NCBI GenBank assembly: GCA_031259795.1
Contig: JAIRLA010000105.1
Span: 1-7,479, forward strand
Source: Azoarcus sp.
GTDB taxonomy: Bacteria > Pseudomonadota > Gammaproteobacteria > Burkholderiales > Rhodocyclaceae
Length of the DNA stretch: 7,479 nt
Direction of reading: 5' to 3'
A program made the position numbers and the translations under genes. Positions 1-5,631 of this stretch are shown in pieces. The notes beneath the pieces are model-generated. The model did no database searches, was not told where the DNA came from, and saw only the letters and a program-made list of their open reading frames with translations. Numbering within the stretch: the first letter of the stretch is position 1; every line of letters starts with the position of its first letter.

Positions 1-117
1 TGGATTCGCGCGCGGCTGCGACTGGAAACGCAAAAGTATATCGCGGCGCGGGGACACGGGCGGGGCGCGGACGAAAAAACAGGGCAAATTCTCGGAACGG
101 ACGCTCCGTCAGGGGCG

Positions 118-323
118 GGGAGAGGGTTTTGTTCCATGCGGAGCGCATCGACGCTGATTTCTTGGCGGTGGGGCACGGACGGGCGTCCCGTTGGGAGAAC
201 TCGTCATTGCGAGGCGCGCATCGACGAAGGGGGGAGGACTGTCGCGGCGACAAGCGCCTTGCCGGTACTTCGCCCCTTTTTAATCAGCGTCGATACGCTC
301 CGCATGGAACGAAACCCTCTCCC
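118..323. repeat. 42-bp inverted repeat bounding a ~206-bp element
   Basis: The left arm 118-159 (centre GTTCCATGCGGAGCGCATCG) is the reverse complement of the right arm 282-323 (centre CGATACGCTCCGCATGGAAC), with 40 of 42 positions matching by eye. The 122-bp interior contains a TCGTCATTGCGAGG core at 201-214 and no gene. The layout resembles a MITE-like or other non-autonomous palindromic element. I did not find an obvious target-site duplication, so mobility is inference. Confidence 0.8.
201..214 (+). repeat. TCGTCATTGCGAGG dispersed repeat core (partial copy)
   Basis: The exact 14-mer TCGTCATTGCGAGG also occurs at 390 and 5310 on this strand and, inverted, at 5416-5429. Here the following GCAATCC half is absent, so the copy looks partial. 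It lies inside the 118-323 inverted-repeat element. Repeats of this type are widespread intergenic palindromic elements in many bacterial genomes. Confidence 0.75.
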
Positions 324-363
324 GGCCTTCGGCCACCCTCTCGCCCGCCAAGCGGGGGAGGGG
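324..363. repeat. GC-rich intergenic hairpin next to the inverted repeat
   Basis: GGCCTTCGGCC at 324-334 forms a short hairpin. Next to it, 337-348 pairs with 352-363 around a CAA loop in a 12-position stem with one mismatch and one G-T pair (core CCCGC CAA GCGGG). The pattern 'CCCTCTCCCGGCCTTCGGCCAC' followed by a CCCGC/GCGGG stem is the look of a multicopy intergenic repeat. There is no T-tract, so I do not call it a terminator. Confidence 0.6.
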
Positions 364-389
364 AGGTCCATCGCAAGAACTCGCCCTCC

Positions 390-438
390 TCGTCATTGCG
401 AGGATCGACGCAACGCGGCAATCCATGCGGCGGTTCAA
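390..438 (+). repeat. 49-bp dispersed repeat, copy 1 (TCATTGCGAGG...GCAATCCATGCGGCGGTTCAA)
   Basis: This 49-bp unit starts TCGTCATTGCGAGG and ends GCAATCCATGCGGCGGTTCAA. It matches 5310-5358 at about 45 of 49 positions, in the same orientation and with no length difference; the four mismatches fall in the middle. The TCATTGCGAGG and GCAATCC ends are the usual conserved halves of this repeat class. It lies between the 118-323 element and the end of fumarase. Confidence 0.85.
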
Positions 439-481
439 GTCGGGCCCATTGGAACAGGCTCTGACTGAATCCGATCCCCGA

Positions 482-2014
482 TCAGTCGGCCACGACCGGA
501 ATCTTGCCGATCTTCGCCCGCCATTCCTTTGGCCCGGTCTGGTGCACGCTGATGCCGGTAGAATCGACCGCCACCGTTACCGGCATGTCTTCGACAGTGA
601 ATTCGTAGATGGCTTCCATGCCGAGGTCGGCGAAGGCGACGACTTTCGCGGCCTTGATGGCCTTGGAGACGAGGTAGGCCGCGCCGCCGACGGCCATCAG
701 GTAGGCCGAGCGGTTGTCGCGGATGGCCTCGATGGCTGCCGGGCCGCGTTCGGATTTGCCGATCATGGCGATGAGCCCGGTTTGTTCCAGCATCATGCGC
801 GTGAATTTATCCATGCGCGTCGCCGTGGTCGGGCCGGCGGGGCCGACGACTTCGTCGCGCACGGGATCGACCGGGCCGACGTAATAAATGACGCGGCGGG
901 TGAAATCGACCGGCAGCTTTTCGCCTCTGGCGAGCATGTCCTGGATGCGCTTGTGGGCGGCGTCGCGTCCAGTGAGAATCTTGCCGTTCAGGAGCAGGGC
1001 CTGGCCGGGTTTCCAGGCGGCGACTTCTTCCTTGGTCAGAGTGTCGAGGTCGACGCGGATGGCGGCCTGGGTGTCGGGCTTCCAGGTGACTTGCGGCCAG
1101 TCTTCGAGCCGGGGCGGCGCGAGCGCGGCGGGGCCGTTGCCATCGAGGCGGAAGTGCACATGGCGGGTGGCGGCACAGTTGGGGATCATCGCCACGGGTT
1201 TGGATGCGGCGTGCGTCGGGTAGTCGAGCACTTTCACGTCGAGCACGGTGGAGAGTCCCCCGAGGCCCTGCGCGCCGATCCCCAGGGCGTTGACCTTTTC
1301 CATCAGTTCGAGGCGAAGCTCTTCGGCGCGGGCGAGGGGCTCGCCGCGGGCGGCCTTGTCGCGCAGCAGGTGGATGTCGACCGGGGCCATCAGGGATTCC
1401 TTGGCGAGCAGCACGGCCTTTTCGGGCGTGCCGCCGATGCCGATGCCGAGGATGCCCGGCGGACACCAGCCCGAACCCATGGTCGGCACGGTTTTCAATA
1501 CCCAGTCGACGATGTCGTCGGAGGGATTCAGCATCGCCACCTTGGTCTTGTTTTCCGAGCCGCCGCCCTTGGCCGCACAGATGACTTCCAGTTTGTCGCC
1601 GGGGACGATTTCGTAATGCACGACCGCCGGGGTGTTGTCGCGGCTGTTTACGCGCTTGCCGGCGGGGTCGCGCAGCACCGAGGCGCGCAGTTTGTTGTCC
1701 GGACAGGTGTAGGCGCGGCGCACGCCTTCGTCGACCATTTCCTGCACGCTCCGCGTGGCTTGCCAGCGCACGTCCATGCCGACCTTGAGGAAGACGACGG
1801 CGATGCCTGTGTCCTGGCAGATCGGACGGCGGCCTTCGGCGCTCATGCGCGAGTTGGTGAGAATCTGCGCGATGGCGTCCTTGGCGGCGGGGCTTTCTTC
1901 ACGCTCCCAGGCTTCGCCGAGCGCCTGGACGAAATCGACGGGGTGGTAGTAGCTGATGAACTGGAAGGCGTCGGCGATGGATTGAATCAGGTCTTCTTCG
2001 CGGATCACGGTCAT
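482..2014 (-). CDS. fumA: Class I fumarate hydratase (iron-sulfur fumarase)
   Basis: A 510-residue cytoplasmic enzyme for the reversible hydration of fumarate to (S)-malate in the TCA cycle. The length is typical of fused class I fumarases, which carry an N-terminal Fe-S domain (roughly residues 12-287) and a C-terminal domain (roughly 291-497). The three expected [4Fe-4S] cysteines are present: Cys66 in RPICQDTG, Cys184 in GSGWCPPG and Cys280 in IPNCAATRH. The conserved GGGSENK (150-156), LTGRDAAH (347-354) and GPTTATRMD (394-402) segments are intact; the last two hold residues known to bind substrate in this family. The ATG at 2014 follows AAGAGGAGA at good spacing; the open frame continues to 2626, but that part lies over the divergent DUF4149 gene and has no fumarase similarity. 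TAGAAT at 2059-2064 (minus strand) could be its -10 box. I see no defect. FumA and FumB cannot be separated from sequence alone. Confidence 0.95.
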   Translation of the reverse strand: MTVIREEDLIQSIADAFQFISYYHPVDFVQALGEAWEREESPAAKDAIAQILTNSRMSAEGRRPICQDTGIAVVFLKVGMDVRWQATRSVQEMVDEGVRRAYTCPDNKLRASVLRDPAGKRVNSRDNTPAVVHYEIVPGDKLEVICAAKGGGSENKTKVAMLNPSDDIVDWVLKTVPTMGSGWCPPGILGIGIGGTPEKAVLLAKESLMAPVDIHLLRDKAARGEPLARAEELRLELMEKVNALGIGAQGLGGLSTVLDVKVLDYPTHAASKPVAMIPNCAATRHVHFRLDGNGPAALAPPRLEDWPQVTWKPDTQAAIRVDLDTLTKEEVAAWKPGQALLLNGKILTGRDAAHKRIQDMLARGEKLPVDFTRRVIYYVGPVDPVRDEVVGPAGPTTATRMDKFTRMMLEQTGLIAMIGKSERGPAAIEAIRDNRSAYLMAVGGAAYLVSKAIKAAKVVAFADLGMEAIYEFTVEDMPVTVAVDSTGISVHQTGPKEWRAKIGKIPVVAD

Positions 2015-2191
2015 GGGGGTGTCTCCTCTTTCGTTCGGATTGTGGCGATGGAGGGGCGATTCTACCTGTGCGCCCGGCGCGGATGTTCGCGGGCGGAAGG
2101 GATGGGCGATTGCCCCGCGGAGCCGGCGAGGCCGGGAGGTCTGCCCTCCATCCTCCATAATGCGTGTTCTTTCGACTTCGAGGACAAAACC

Positions 2192-2680
2192 ATGTCTGGA
2201 ACCGCTGTTTCCTTGCTGGCCCGCGTCGCGGGCGCGTTTGCGCGGGTACTGGCCGTGCTGTGGGTCGGCGGCATGTGGACGGTCGGTTACATCGCCGCGC
2301 CCGTGCTGTTCGATATGCTCGATGACCGGATGCTGGCGGGCAACATCGCCGGACGGCTCTTTACTTTCATCGCATGGATTGGCATGGGCGCGGCGCTGTA
2401 TCTGCTTGTTTTCATGAGCGCGCGGCAAGGCGGGGCGGTGTTGCGCGACAGGTTGTTCCAGGTGACGGCGGTGATGCTGGCCTGCGTGGCGGTGGGGTAT
2501 TTCGGTATCCAGGCGGAGATGGCCGCGCTCAAGGCGGGCGTGGGGGCGATGGATGTGATGGAGAGCGCGGCGCGCGAACGCTTCGCCGTGCTGCATGGGG
2601 TGTCGAGCGCGATTTATCTGGTGCAAAGCGTACTGGGAGTGTGGCTGGTGGCGGAGACGCGGCGTCGACGTCCGGATTGA
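2192..2680 (+). CDS. DUF4149 family four-helix membrane protein
   Basis: A 162-residue inner-membrane protein of unknown function. Four hydrophobic segments are visible near residues 15-38, 54-76, 89-106 and 134-155. Family hallmarks include WVGGMWTVGYIAAPVLF in helix 1, the AGNIAGRLF stretch leading into helix 2, and HGVSSAIYLVQ in helix 4. The protein ends in a basic tail (TRRRRPD), probably cytoplasmic. The ATG at 2192 follows GAGG at 2180-2183 with eight bases of spacing; the longer upstream frame is antisense to fumarase and is rejected. CATAAT at 2156-2161 is a possible -10 box, but no matching -35 is evident. The gene is divergent from fumA across 177 bp and convergent with a pseudogene whose stop lies only 10 bp away. 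DUF4149 proteins in betaproteobacteria often sit among housekeeping genes, which suits this context. The substrate or role is not known. Confidence 0.85.
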   Translation: MSGTAVSLLARVAGAFARVLAVLWVGGMWTVGYIAAPVLFDMLDDRMLAGNIAGRLFTFIAWIGMGAALYLLVFMSARQGGAVLRDRLFQVTAVMLACVAVGYFGIQAEMAALKAGVGAMDVMESAARERFAVLHGVSSAIYLVQSVLGVWLVAETRRRRPD

Positions 2681-2690
2681 GACCGCGCCA

Positions 2691-3028
2691 TCAATAGAGG
2701 ACGCGTTCGCGTAGTGTGTCGAGTCCCGGTTCCGCGAGGATCGCGGTGGCGCGTTCGTGGGCGGTACCGTGCGTGCGGCGGGCGAGGATGAGTTCGTTCT
2801 CGTTCTTGAGGGAGTGTTCCCGGCCCGCGAGTTCGGTCACGGTCACGGTGACGTGATAGCCGTTCAAGGCGGCTTTCGATTCCGCAAATCCGGTCGTGGG
2901 ACGCGCTTTGAAAAGCTTGCGCCTGCTGTCTGGTTGAGCCTGCCGTCGCGGGTGGGGATGTGCAGCGCCTTGAGCAGTTCGGCGGATTGTCCGGGCTGGA
3001 TTTCGGTCGCGGGCGGGGAAGACGCCAT
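2691..3028 (-). pseudogene. Remnant of a SAM-dependent methyltransferase (frameshifted, centre deleted)
   Basis: Only the two ends of a longer protein survive. From the ATG at 3028 the frame reads SAELLKALHIPTRDGRLNQ, then slips: CAG followed by AC suggests loss of one G from an ancestral CAGGAC near 2930. The next frame continues DSRRKL, then about 17 residues of unclear origin, then GYHVTVTVTELAGREHSLKN and NELILARR, ending at a TGA at 2691-2693. The start (ALHxxTRDGxLNQDxRRKLK) and end (GYxVTVTELxGxEHSLKNELILAR) are what I recall of a ~400-residue betaproteobacterial class I methyltransferase of the Methyltransf_32 kind. The SAM-binding centre, some 250 residues, is absent. Two 6-bp tandem duplications (2835-2846 and 2795-2806) add VT and NE to conserved motifs. 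The ATG lacks a Shine-Dalgarno. It is surely non-functional as a methyltransferase; the family assignment is from memory. Confidence 0.72.
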
Positions 3029-3381
3029 GGCGCGGGAGAAGTCGGGCGGCGGCGGTCATTCCGCCTGAAGGCGGGGAAACCGCGGCTATTTTGCTTTTCC
3101 GGCCAATTGACGATGGGGATAAATACCGCTGCCGATCGGCCGATTTCGTATCGCACGCCACAAATAGGTGTTTCCCGTAATTGCGTGAATTCGCGTTGTC
3201 AATGAATATATTACAACGCCGCTGATATTGTATTGGCGATTGAAAACCAGTGTTATGGAGTTTCCTGGTGATTGTCGAGTGGGATGAATGTTGTGGAAAC
3301 TACGGACATCATGGTTTCGCGCCATTATTTTCTGGAGGCTGGCGGATTTTATTGTTTTGAAGTTTCTTGAAGACAAACAAC
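3029..3381. other. AT-richer intergenic region upstream of the receptor-like gene
   Basis: These 353 bp separate the methyltransferase remnant from the receptor-like gene and hold no supported gene; the short open frames are unlike any protein I know. The stretch from about 3085 is clearly richer in A+T than the genes around it, as expected of a regulatory region. It contains a small palindrome CCGCC-TGAA-GGCGG at 3061-3074, the sigma-28-like promoter at 3120-3146, and a weaker sigma-70-like pair, TTGTAT (3228-3233) and TGTTAT (3251-3256), with a 17-bp spacer. Either promoter would read into 3382. Confidence 0.6.
3120..3146 (+). promoter_or_regulatory. Sigma-28 (FliA)-type promoter
   Basis: TAAA (3120-3123) is followed by exactly 15 bases and then GCCGATTT (3139-3146). 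The enterobacterial FliA consensus is TAAAGTTT-N11-GCCGATAA, so the -35 core, the spacing and six of eight -10 bases match. Transcription would start near 3153 and run toward the receptor-like gene, giving a leader of about 230 nt. FliA promoters drive late flagellar and chemotaxis genes, which fits a chemoreceptor-like product. The long leader is the main reservation. Confidence 0.6.
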
Positions 3382-4650
3382 ATGCGTGTCAGGAACAAGC
3401 GTTGTTTATTCATTGGCATGGCGCTTGCCGGAATAGTATCGGCTGGCGGAATGGGCCTTTGGAGCATGTTTCCCTCCGGCGGGAAGGCTTGCTGTATCCA
3501 GGAAGAACGCGCGGAAGAGGTGGACAGCATTCTTCCTCTAATCGGCGTTACCGACTGGATACGCCGCTTCCATGAAATCGCTTCCGTGTCGCTGGCGCCT
3601 CATGATCGGCAAATCGAGGCGCTCCGGCGGGCGCGAAATAAGTCGCCGTCTTTGAGTGACGCGGCGCTACCGCGTATTCAAACAGGCGCGGCGCGGTTTG
3701 TCGCGGAAGGGGACAAGCGGACGCAAGATGTATTCATGAATGCATGGCGTGCATGGTATGCCCATGAGCGAGAGTTCTTTCGCCGTTTGGACAATGTACT
3801 TGCACAGCCTTCTTCGGAAATCGTGGAGGCGTTTTACCGGTATATCGCGGCGGCGAGCGATGAACGCCACGGCTCGAGCGTGAATCTGGCGCGCGCCGTC
3901 CATGAATTTTCCCTCGCCAGCTTTGGCGGCGGTCAGGGCGCCGGCGAAAATCCCGCAGCGGGAAAAGCTGGCGGCGATGTTGCCGTCGTTGCCGGCGCTT
4001 TCGGCGCGCTGGCGTTCGTGGCGCTGGCATTTCTTGTGTACGCGGCCAGGGCAAGGGAGGGCGCGCCAGCCGGAAAAGCGTGCGGCCTGTCGATGGACGC
4101 CGCGCGCGAGAGCGCTTCCTCCGCGGAAGCCGGAGAGGGCGAGGCTCGTGATGCCATGCTGGAGGCTCTGCAAGAATCCCTGCGCGCCATCCAGTCCAGA
4201 TTGCGGGAAATCGAGCATGGCGTGGAGATGCTGGTAGACAGCGTGCAACAGATCGCGGCCGACCAGACCAATCTTTTTGCGCTCCAGGCCGCGATCGAGG
4301 CTGTACATACCCATGACGGACACGGGGGGTTCACGGTGATCGCCAATGAGATGAAGACGCTTGCCGGGCGCTCCAGCCAGTTGTCCAGTGATGCCCGGAG
4401 CATGGCCGGCCAGATCAGGACCCTGGTCGGGGAAGCCATGACCGGATTGGAGCGGCTGGCCGGACAACTCGAATCCCGGTGCGTCAATGTCAATGTCCAC
4501 GATGCCCACGATGTTCGGGAGGGCAAGCGGGAAGGGGACGGAAAGATGGCGTGTGTGCCGTCGGTGTTCTCCAGCGCTTCGCCGGAACAGGACGCGATGG
4601 AGCGGGAATGCTCCCGTGGCGCCGGGGATGACGGCGCGGCGGGAGGATAA
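3382..4650 (+). CDS. Divergent chemoreceptor-like (MCP-related) membrane protein
   Basis: This 422-residue protein has TM1 at about 8-30, a periplasmic region at about 31-198, TM2 at about 199-222 and a cytoplasmic part to the end. Residues 258-307 are heptad-rich. The 289-331 region matches the hairpin tip of methyl-accepting chemotaxis proteins: QQIAADQTNLFALQAAIEAV resembles the usual I..IA.QTNLLALNAAIEAA, and GGFTVIANEMKTLAGRS resembles GRGFAVVA.EVR.LA.RS. The usual turn EAARAGEQGRGF is replaced by EAVHTHDGHGGF, losing the Arg and Gly positions that help contact CheA/CheW. No HAMP domain is apparent, the descending helix is short, and the last ~55 residues look disordered with no CheR-docking pentapeptide. 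It may be an atypical receptor, an adaptor, or one that does not signal to CheA. The ATG at 3382 is preceded by GAAGA; a TTG at 3367 would add five residues. A sigma-28-like promoter lies upstream. Confidence 0.75.
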   Translation: MRVRNKRCLFIGMALAGIVSAGGMGLWSMFPSGGKACCIQEERAEEVDSILPLIGVTDWIRRFHEIASVSLAPHDRQIEALRRARNKSPSLSDAALPRIQTGAARFVAEGDKRTQDVFMNAWRAWYAHEREFFRRLDNVLAQPSSEIVEAFYRYIAAASDERHGSSVNLARAVHEFSLASFGGGQGAGENPAAGKAGGDVAVVAGAFGALAFVALAFLVYAARAREGAPAGKACGLSMDAARESASSAEAGEGEARDAMLEALQESLRAIQSRLREIEHGVEMLVDSVQQIAADQTNLFALQAAIEAVHTHDGHGGFTVIANEMKTLAGRSSQLSSDARSMAGQIRTLVGEAMTGLERLAGQLESRCVNVNVHDAHDVREGKREGDGKMACVPSVFSSASPEQDAMERECSRGAGDDGAAGG

Positions 4651-4945
4651 AAGGCTGTTTTCGCGCGCGGCAGTGGTTGCTTTATTGCTATGCAGCAAGA
4701 GGTTTTGCCATCCCTGCCTTTATGCGGCGCGTCCTGCCGGACATGACAGCCTGCATGGCATGGCGCGCGGCAACGCCATGAATTTACGCGGATTTCTCGT
4801 TAGCCCATGCAAGAGTTGTTGCATTGCAGCAACAAATGAGGAAACCCTGTAGCTCCTTTCGTTGACTTGGATTCCTGCCTGTGGAGAATCACGTTTGTGC
4901 GCTGCAATAAAAGCAGCGTCTTACACTTCACAGGAGTACAAAGTC
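4651..4945. other. Intergenic region with small hairpins
   Basis: No supported gene lies here. Visible structures include a perfect 7-bp stem with a 6-nt loop at 4816-4835 (TTGTTGC/GCAACAA), a 6-bp stem at 4900-4918 (CGCTGC/GCAGCG) just upstream of the next gene's Shine-Dalgarno, and a weak stem TTGCT/AGCAA at 4685-4698. None carries the T-tract of a rho-independent terminator for the receptor-like gene. The 4900-4918 hairpin would lie in the leader of the 52-residue protein gene if that gene starts from the promoter proposed at 4862. Confidence 0.5.
4862..4889 (+). promoter_or_regulatory. Possible sigma-70 promoter for the small gene
   Basis: TTGACT (4862-4867, five of six to TTGACA) is followed 16 bp later by GAGAAT (4884-4889, four of six to TATAAT). 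It would start transcription about 50 nt before the ATG at 4946, placing the 4900-4918 hairpin in the leader. The -10 is weak, so this is tentative. Confidence 0.35.
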
Positions 4946-5104
4946 ATGAGTATGGAAACAATCGGAATGTTGCAGGGCAATCGCGCCAATACGGATGTGC
5001 TTTTGCATCACAGGGCGATGATCATCAAGAAGGCGCGGGAAAACGTGCGCCTGTCGCATCAGCGGATGCGCAACCGGATTCGGAGCCACAAGTTTCGCGT
5101 GTGA
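4946..5104 (+). CDS. Small basic protein, 52 residues, unknown function
   Basis: I do not recognise this protein. It begins MSMETIGMLQGNRANTD and continues into a strongly basic C-terminal half, roughly residues 23-52, with Lys, Arg and His at about half of the positions and probably helical (AMIIKKARENVRLSHQRMRN). There is no signal peptide or membrane segment. Evidence that it is real: CAGGAG at 4931-4936 lies nine bases before the ATG, a possible promoter lies at 4862, and a strong stem-loop begins 10 bases after the TGA. The charge pattern would suit a nucleic-acid-binding peptide or a partner of an acidic protein, but that is only inference. Its upstream neighbour is the chemoreceptor-like gene 295 bp away, so it appears to be its own transcription unit. 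Overlapping longer frames have poorer start sites. Confidence 0.65.
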   Translation: MSMETIGMLQGNRANTDVLLHHRAMIIKKARENVRLSHQRMRNRIRSHKFRV

Positions 5105-5114
5105 CGCGGGCTGT

Positions 5115-5158
5115 GCAATTGGGGCGATGACGCGGCGCGAGGCCATCGCCCCGATTGC
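5115..5158 (+). terminator. 15-bp stem-loop after the small gene (possible terminator or 3' stabiliser)
   Basis: GCAATTGGGGCGATG (5115-5129) pairs with CATCGCCCCGATTGC (5144-5158) along all 15 positions, with one G-U wobble and a 14-nt loop. It begins 10 nt after the TGA of the small gene. No T-tract follows, so classic rho-independent termination is uncertain. It could instead stabilise the 3' end of a short mRNA. The structure itself is clear; its function is inferred from position. Confidence 0.55.
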
Positions 5159-5221
5159 GGGCCGTGCTGTTCCCGCCCGGGAGCAGGATCGACGACATTC
5201 CAAAACGAAAGCCTCTCCACT

Positions 5222-5235
5222 TCGTCGTTACGAGG
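5222..5235 (+). repeat. Degenerate TCGTCATTGCGAGG repeat core
   Basis: TCGTCGTTACGAGG differs at two positions from the exact 14-mer found elsewhere in the window. The GCGTAGCGCCGCCGGA that follows resembles the variable centre of the longer repeats, but the GCAATCC half is missing. It is probably a decayed copy. Confidence 0.55.
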
Positions 5236-5285
5236 CGCGTAGCGCCGCCGGATGGGTAGTCGTGCCGTGCAGGGAAGGCAAAGCC

Positions 5286-5300
5286 TCGTCATTACGAAAG
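5286..5300 (+). repeat. Degenerate TCGTCATTGCGAGG repeat core
   Basis: TCGTCATTACGAAAG matches the first eight bases of the exact core and then diverges. It lies 24 bp before the full copy at 5310. The phrase AAAGCCTC precedes or follows several of these cores, which suggests serial duplication or insertion of repeats into repeats. Confidence 0.5.
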
Positions 5301-5309
5301 CCTCCCCCC

Positions 5310-5358
5310 TCGTCATTGCGAGGAACGTAGCGACGCGGCAATCCATGCGGCGGTTCAA
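5310..5358 (+). repeat. 49-bp dispersed repeat, copy 2
   Basis: Starts TCGTCATTGCGAGG and ends GCAATCCATGCGGCGGTTCAA. It aligns without gaps to 390-438 (about 45 of 49 bases) in direct orientation, 4.92 kb away. Together with the inverted copy at 5394-5429 it forms a REPIN-like doublet. Confidence 0.85.
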
Positions 5359-5393
5359 CCATCCGAAGCGCCACAGCAACCTGCAAGGCCGTC

Positions 5394-5429
5394 TGGATTG
5401 CCACGGGCCTGCGGCCCTCGCAATGACGA
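5394..5429 (-). repeat. Inverted copy of the dispersed repeat
   Basis: Read on the minus strand it starts TCGTCATTGCGAGG, has a GC-rich centre with its own hairpin (GGGCC/GGCCC), and ends GGCAATCCA. It faces the copy at 5310-5358, so the TCATTGCGAGG ends point outward and the pair can fold into a long cruciform. It stops before the CGGCGGTTCAA extension shared by the two direct copies. Confidence 0.8.
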
Positions 5430-5631
5430 AGGGGGAAGTCATCGCGGGGAACGAAGCGCCGCGCGCCCCCACCCTCCCCACCACCGCAAAGCGCCTGCCG
5501 TCCCCTCCCCGCTGCGGCGCGCGCGTTCATTGCGGCGGACGGGGAAATGCTGGCGCCGTAAGCAGCTTCGTGACATACTCCCGGCCCACGGCGGAATGAA
5601 TACCGGATTCGGAGATGTGAGGAGGATTGCA

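Larger units (their letters stand above)
1..481. other. Repeat-rich intergenic region without a supported gene
   Basis: No reading frame here looks like a protein. The open frames on the plus strand run straight through inverted repeats and dispersed repeat cores, and their translations are low-complexity Arg/Gly/Pro-rich text. The first ~115 bases are open in frame 1 and could be the tail of an upstream gene, but I recognise nothing in the peptide. The rest is occupied by a 42-bp inverted repeat, a GC-rich hairpin and two TCGTCATTGCGAGG elements, listed separately. The fumarase stop codon at 482-484 bounds the region. I see no clear rho-independent terminator for fumarase. Confidence 0.7.
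5159..5631. other. Second repeat-rich intergenic region, upstream of the TIR gene
   Basis: This 473-bp stretch has no supported gene. Translations of the open frames are repeat-derived. It contains a degenerate repeat core at 5222-5235 (TCGTCGTTACGAGG), another at 5286-5300 (TCGTCATTACGAAAG), and a full inverted pair at 5310-5358 and 5394-5429. The last ~200 bp before 5632 hold the Shine-Dalgarno of the TIR gene (GAGGAGGA at 5619-5626), but I see no convincing promoter. Confidence 0.7.

Noticed and set aside
136..468. Plus-strand open frames in the first 470 bases
   Set aside because: They translate inverted-repeat arms and repeat cores; no Shine-Dalgarno and no protein-like composition.
425..2191. 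Very long plus-strand open frame (hundreds of codons) opposite fumarase
   Set aside because: It is antisense to a fully conserved fumarase; its translation is Gly/Asp/His-rich shadow text caused by high GC. Only its last part, from ATG 2192, is a real gene (DUF4149).
2015..2626. N-terminal extension of the fumarase frame
   Set aside because: The extra 204 codons are antisense to the DUF4149 gene, show no family similarity, and the ATG at 2014 has a proper Shine-Dalgarno and gives the normal length.
3288..3575. 95-codon plus-strand frame overlapping the start of the receptor-like gene
   Set aside because: It overlaps the better supported membrane-protein frame, has no good ribosome binding site, and shows no recognisable features.
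3667..4698. 343-codon minus-strand open frame opposite the receptor-like gene
   Set aside because: It is complementary to the recognisable chemoreceptor hairpin and its translation has no recognisable domain.
201..5429. TCGTCATTGCGAGG copies as a CRISPR array
   Set aside because: Spacing is irregular, copies occur in both orientations and several are degenerate; there are no regular spacers and no cas genes.
5398..5631. 78-codon N-terminal extension of the TIR-STAND frame
   Set aside because: It reads through the dispersed repeat and lacks a TIR-like or signal sequence; GAGGAGGA sits right before ATG 5632.
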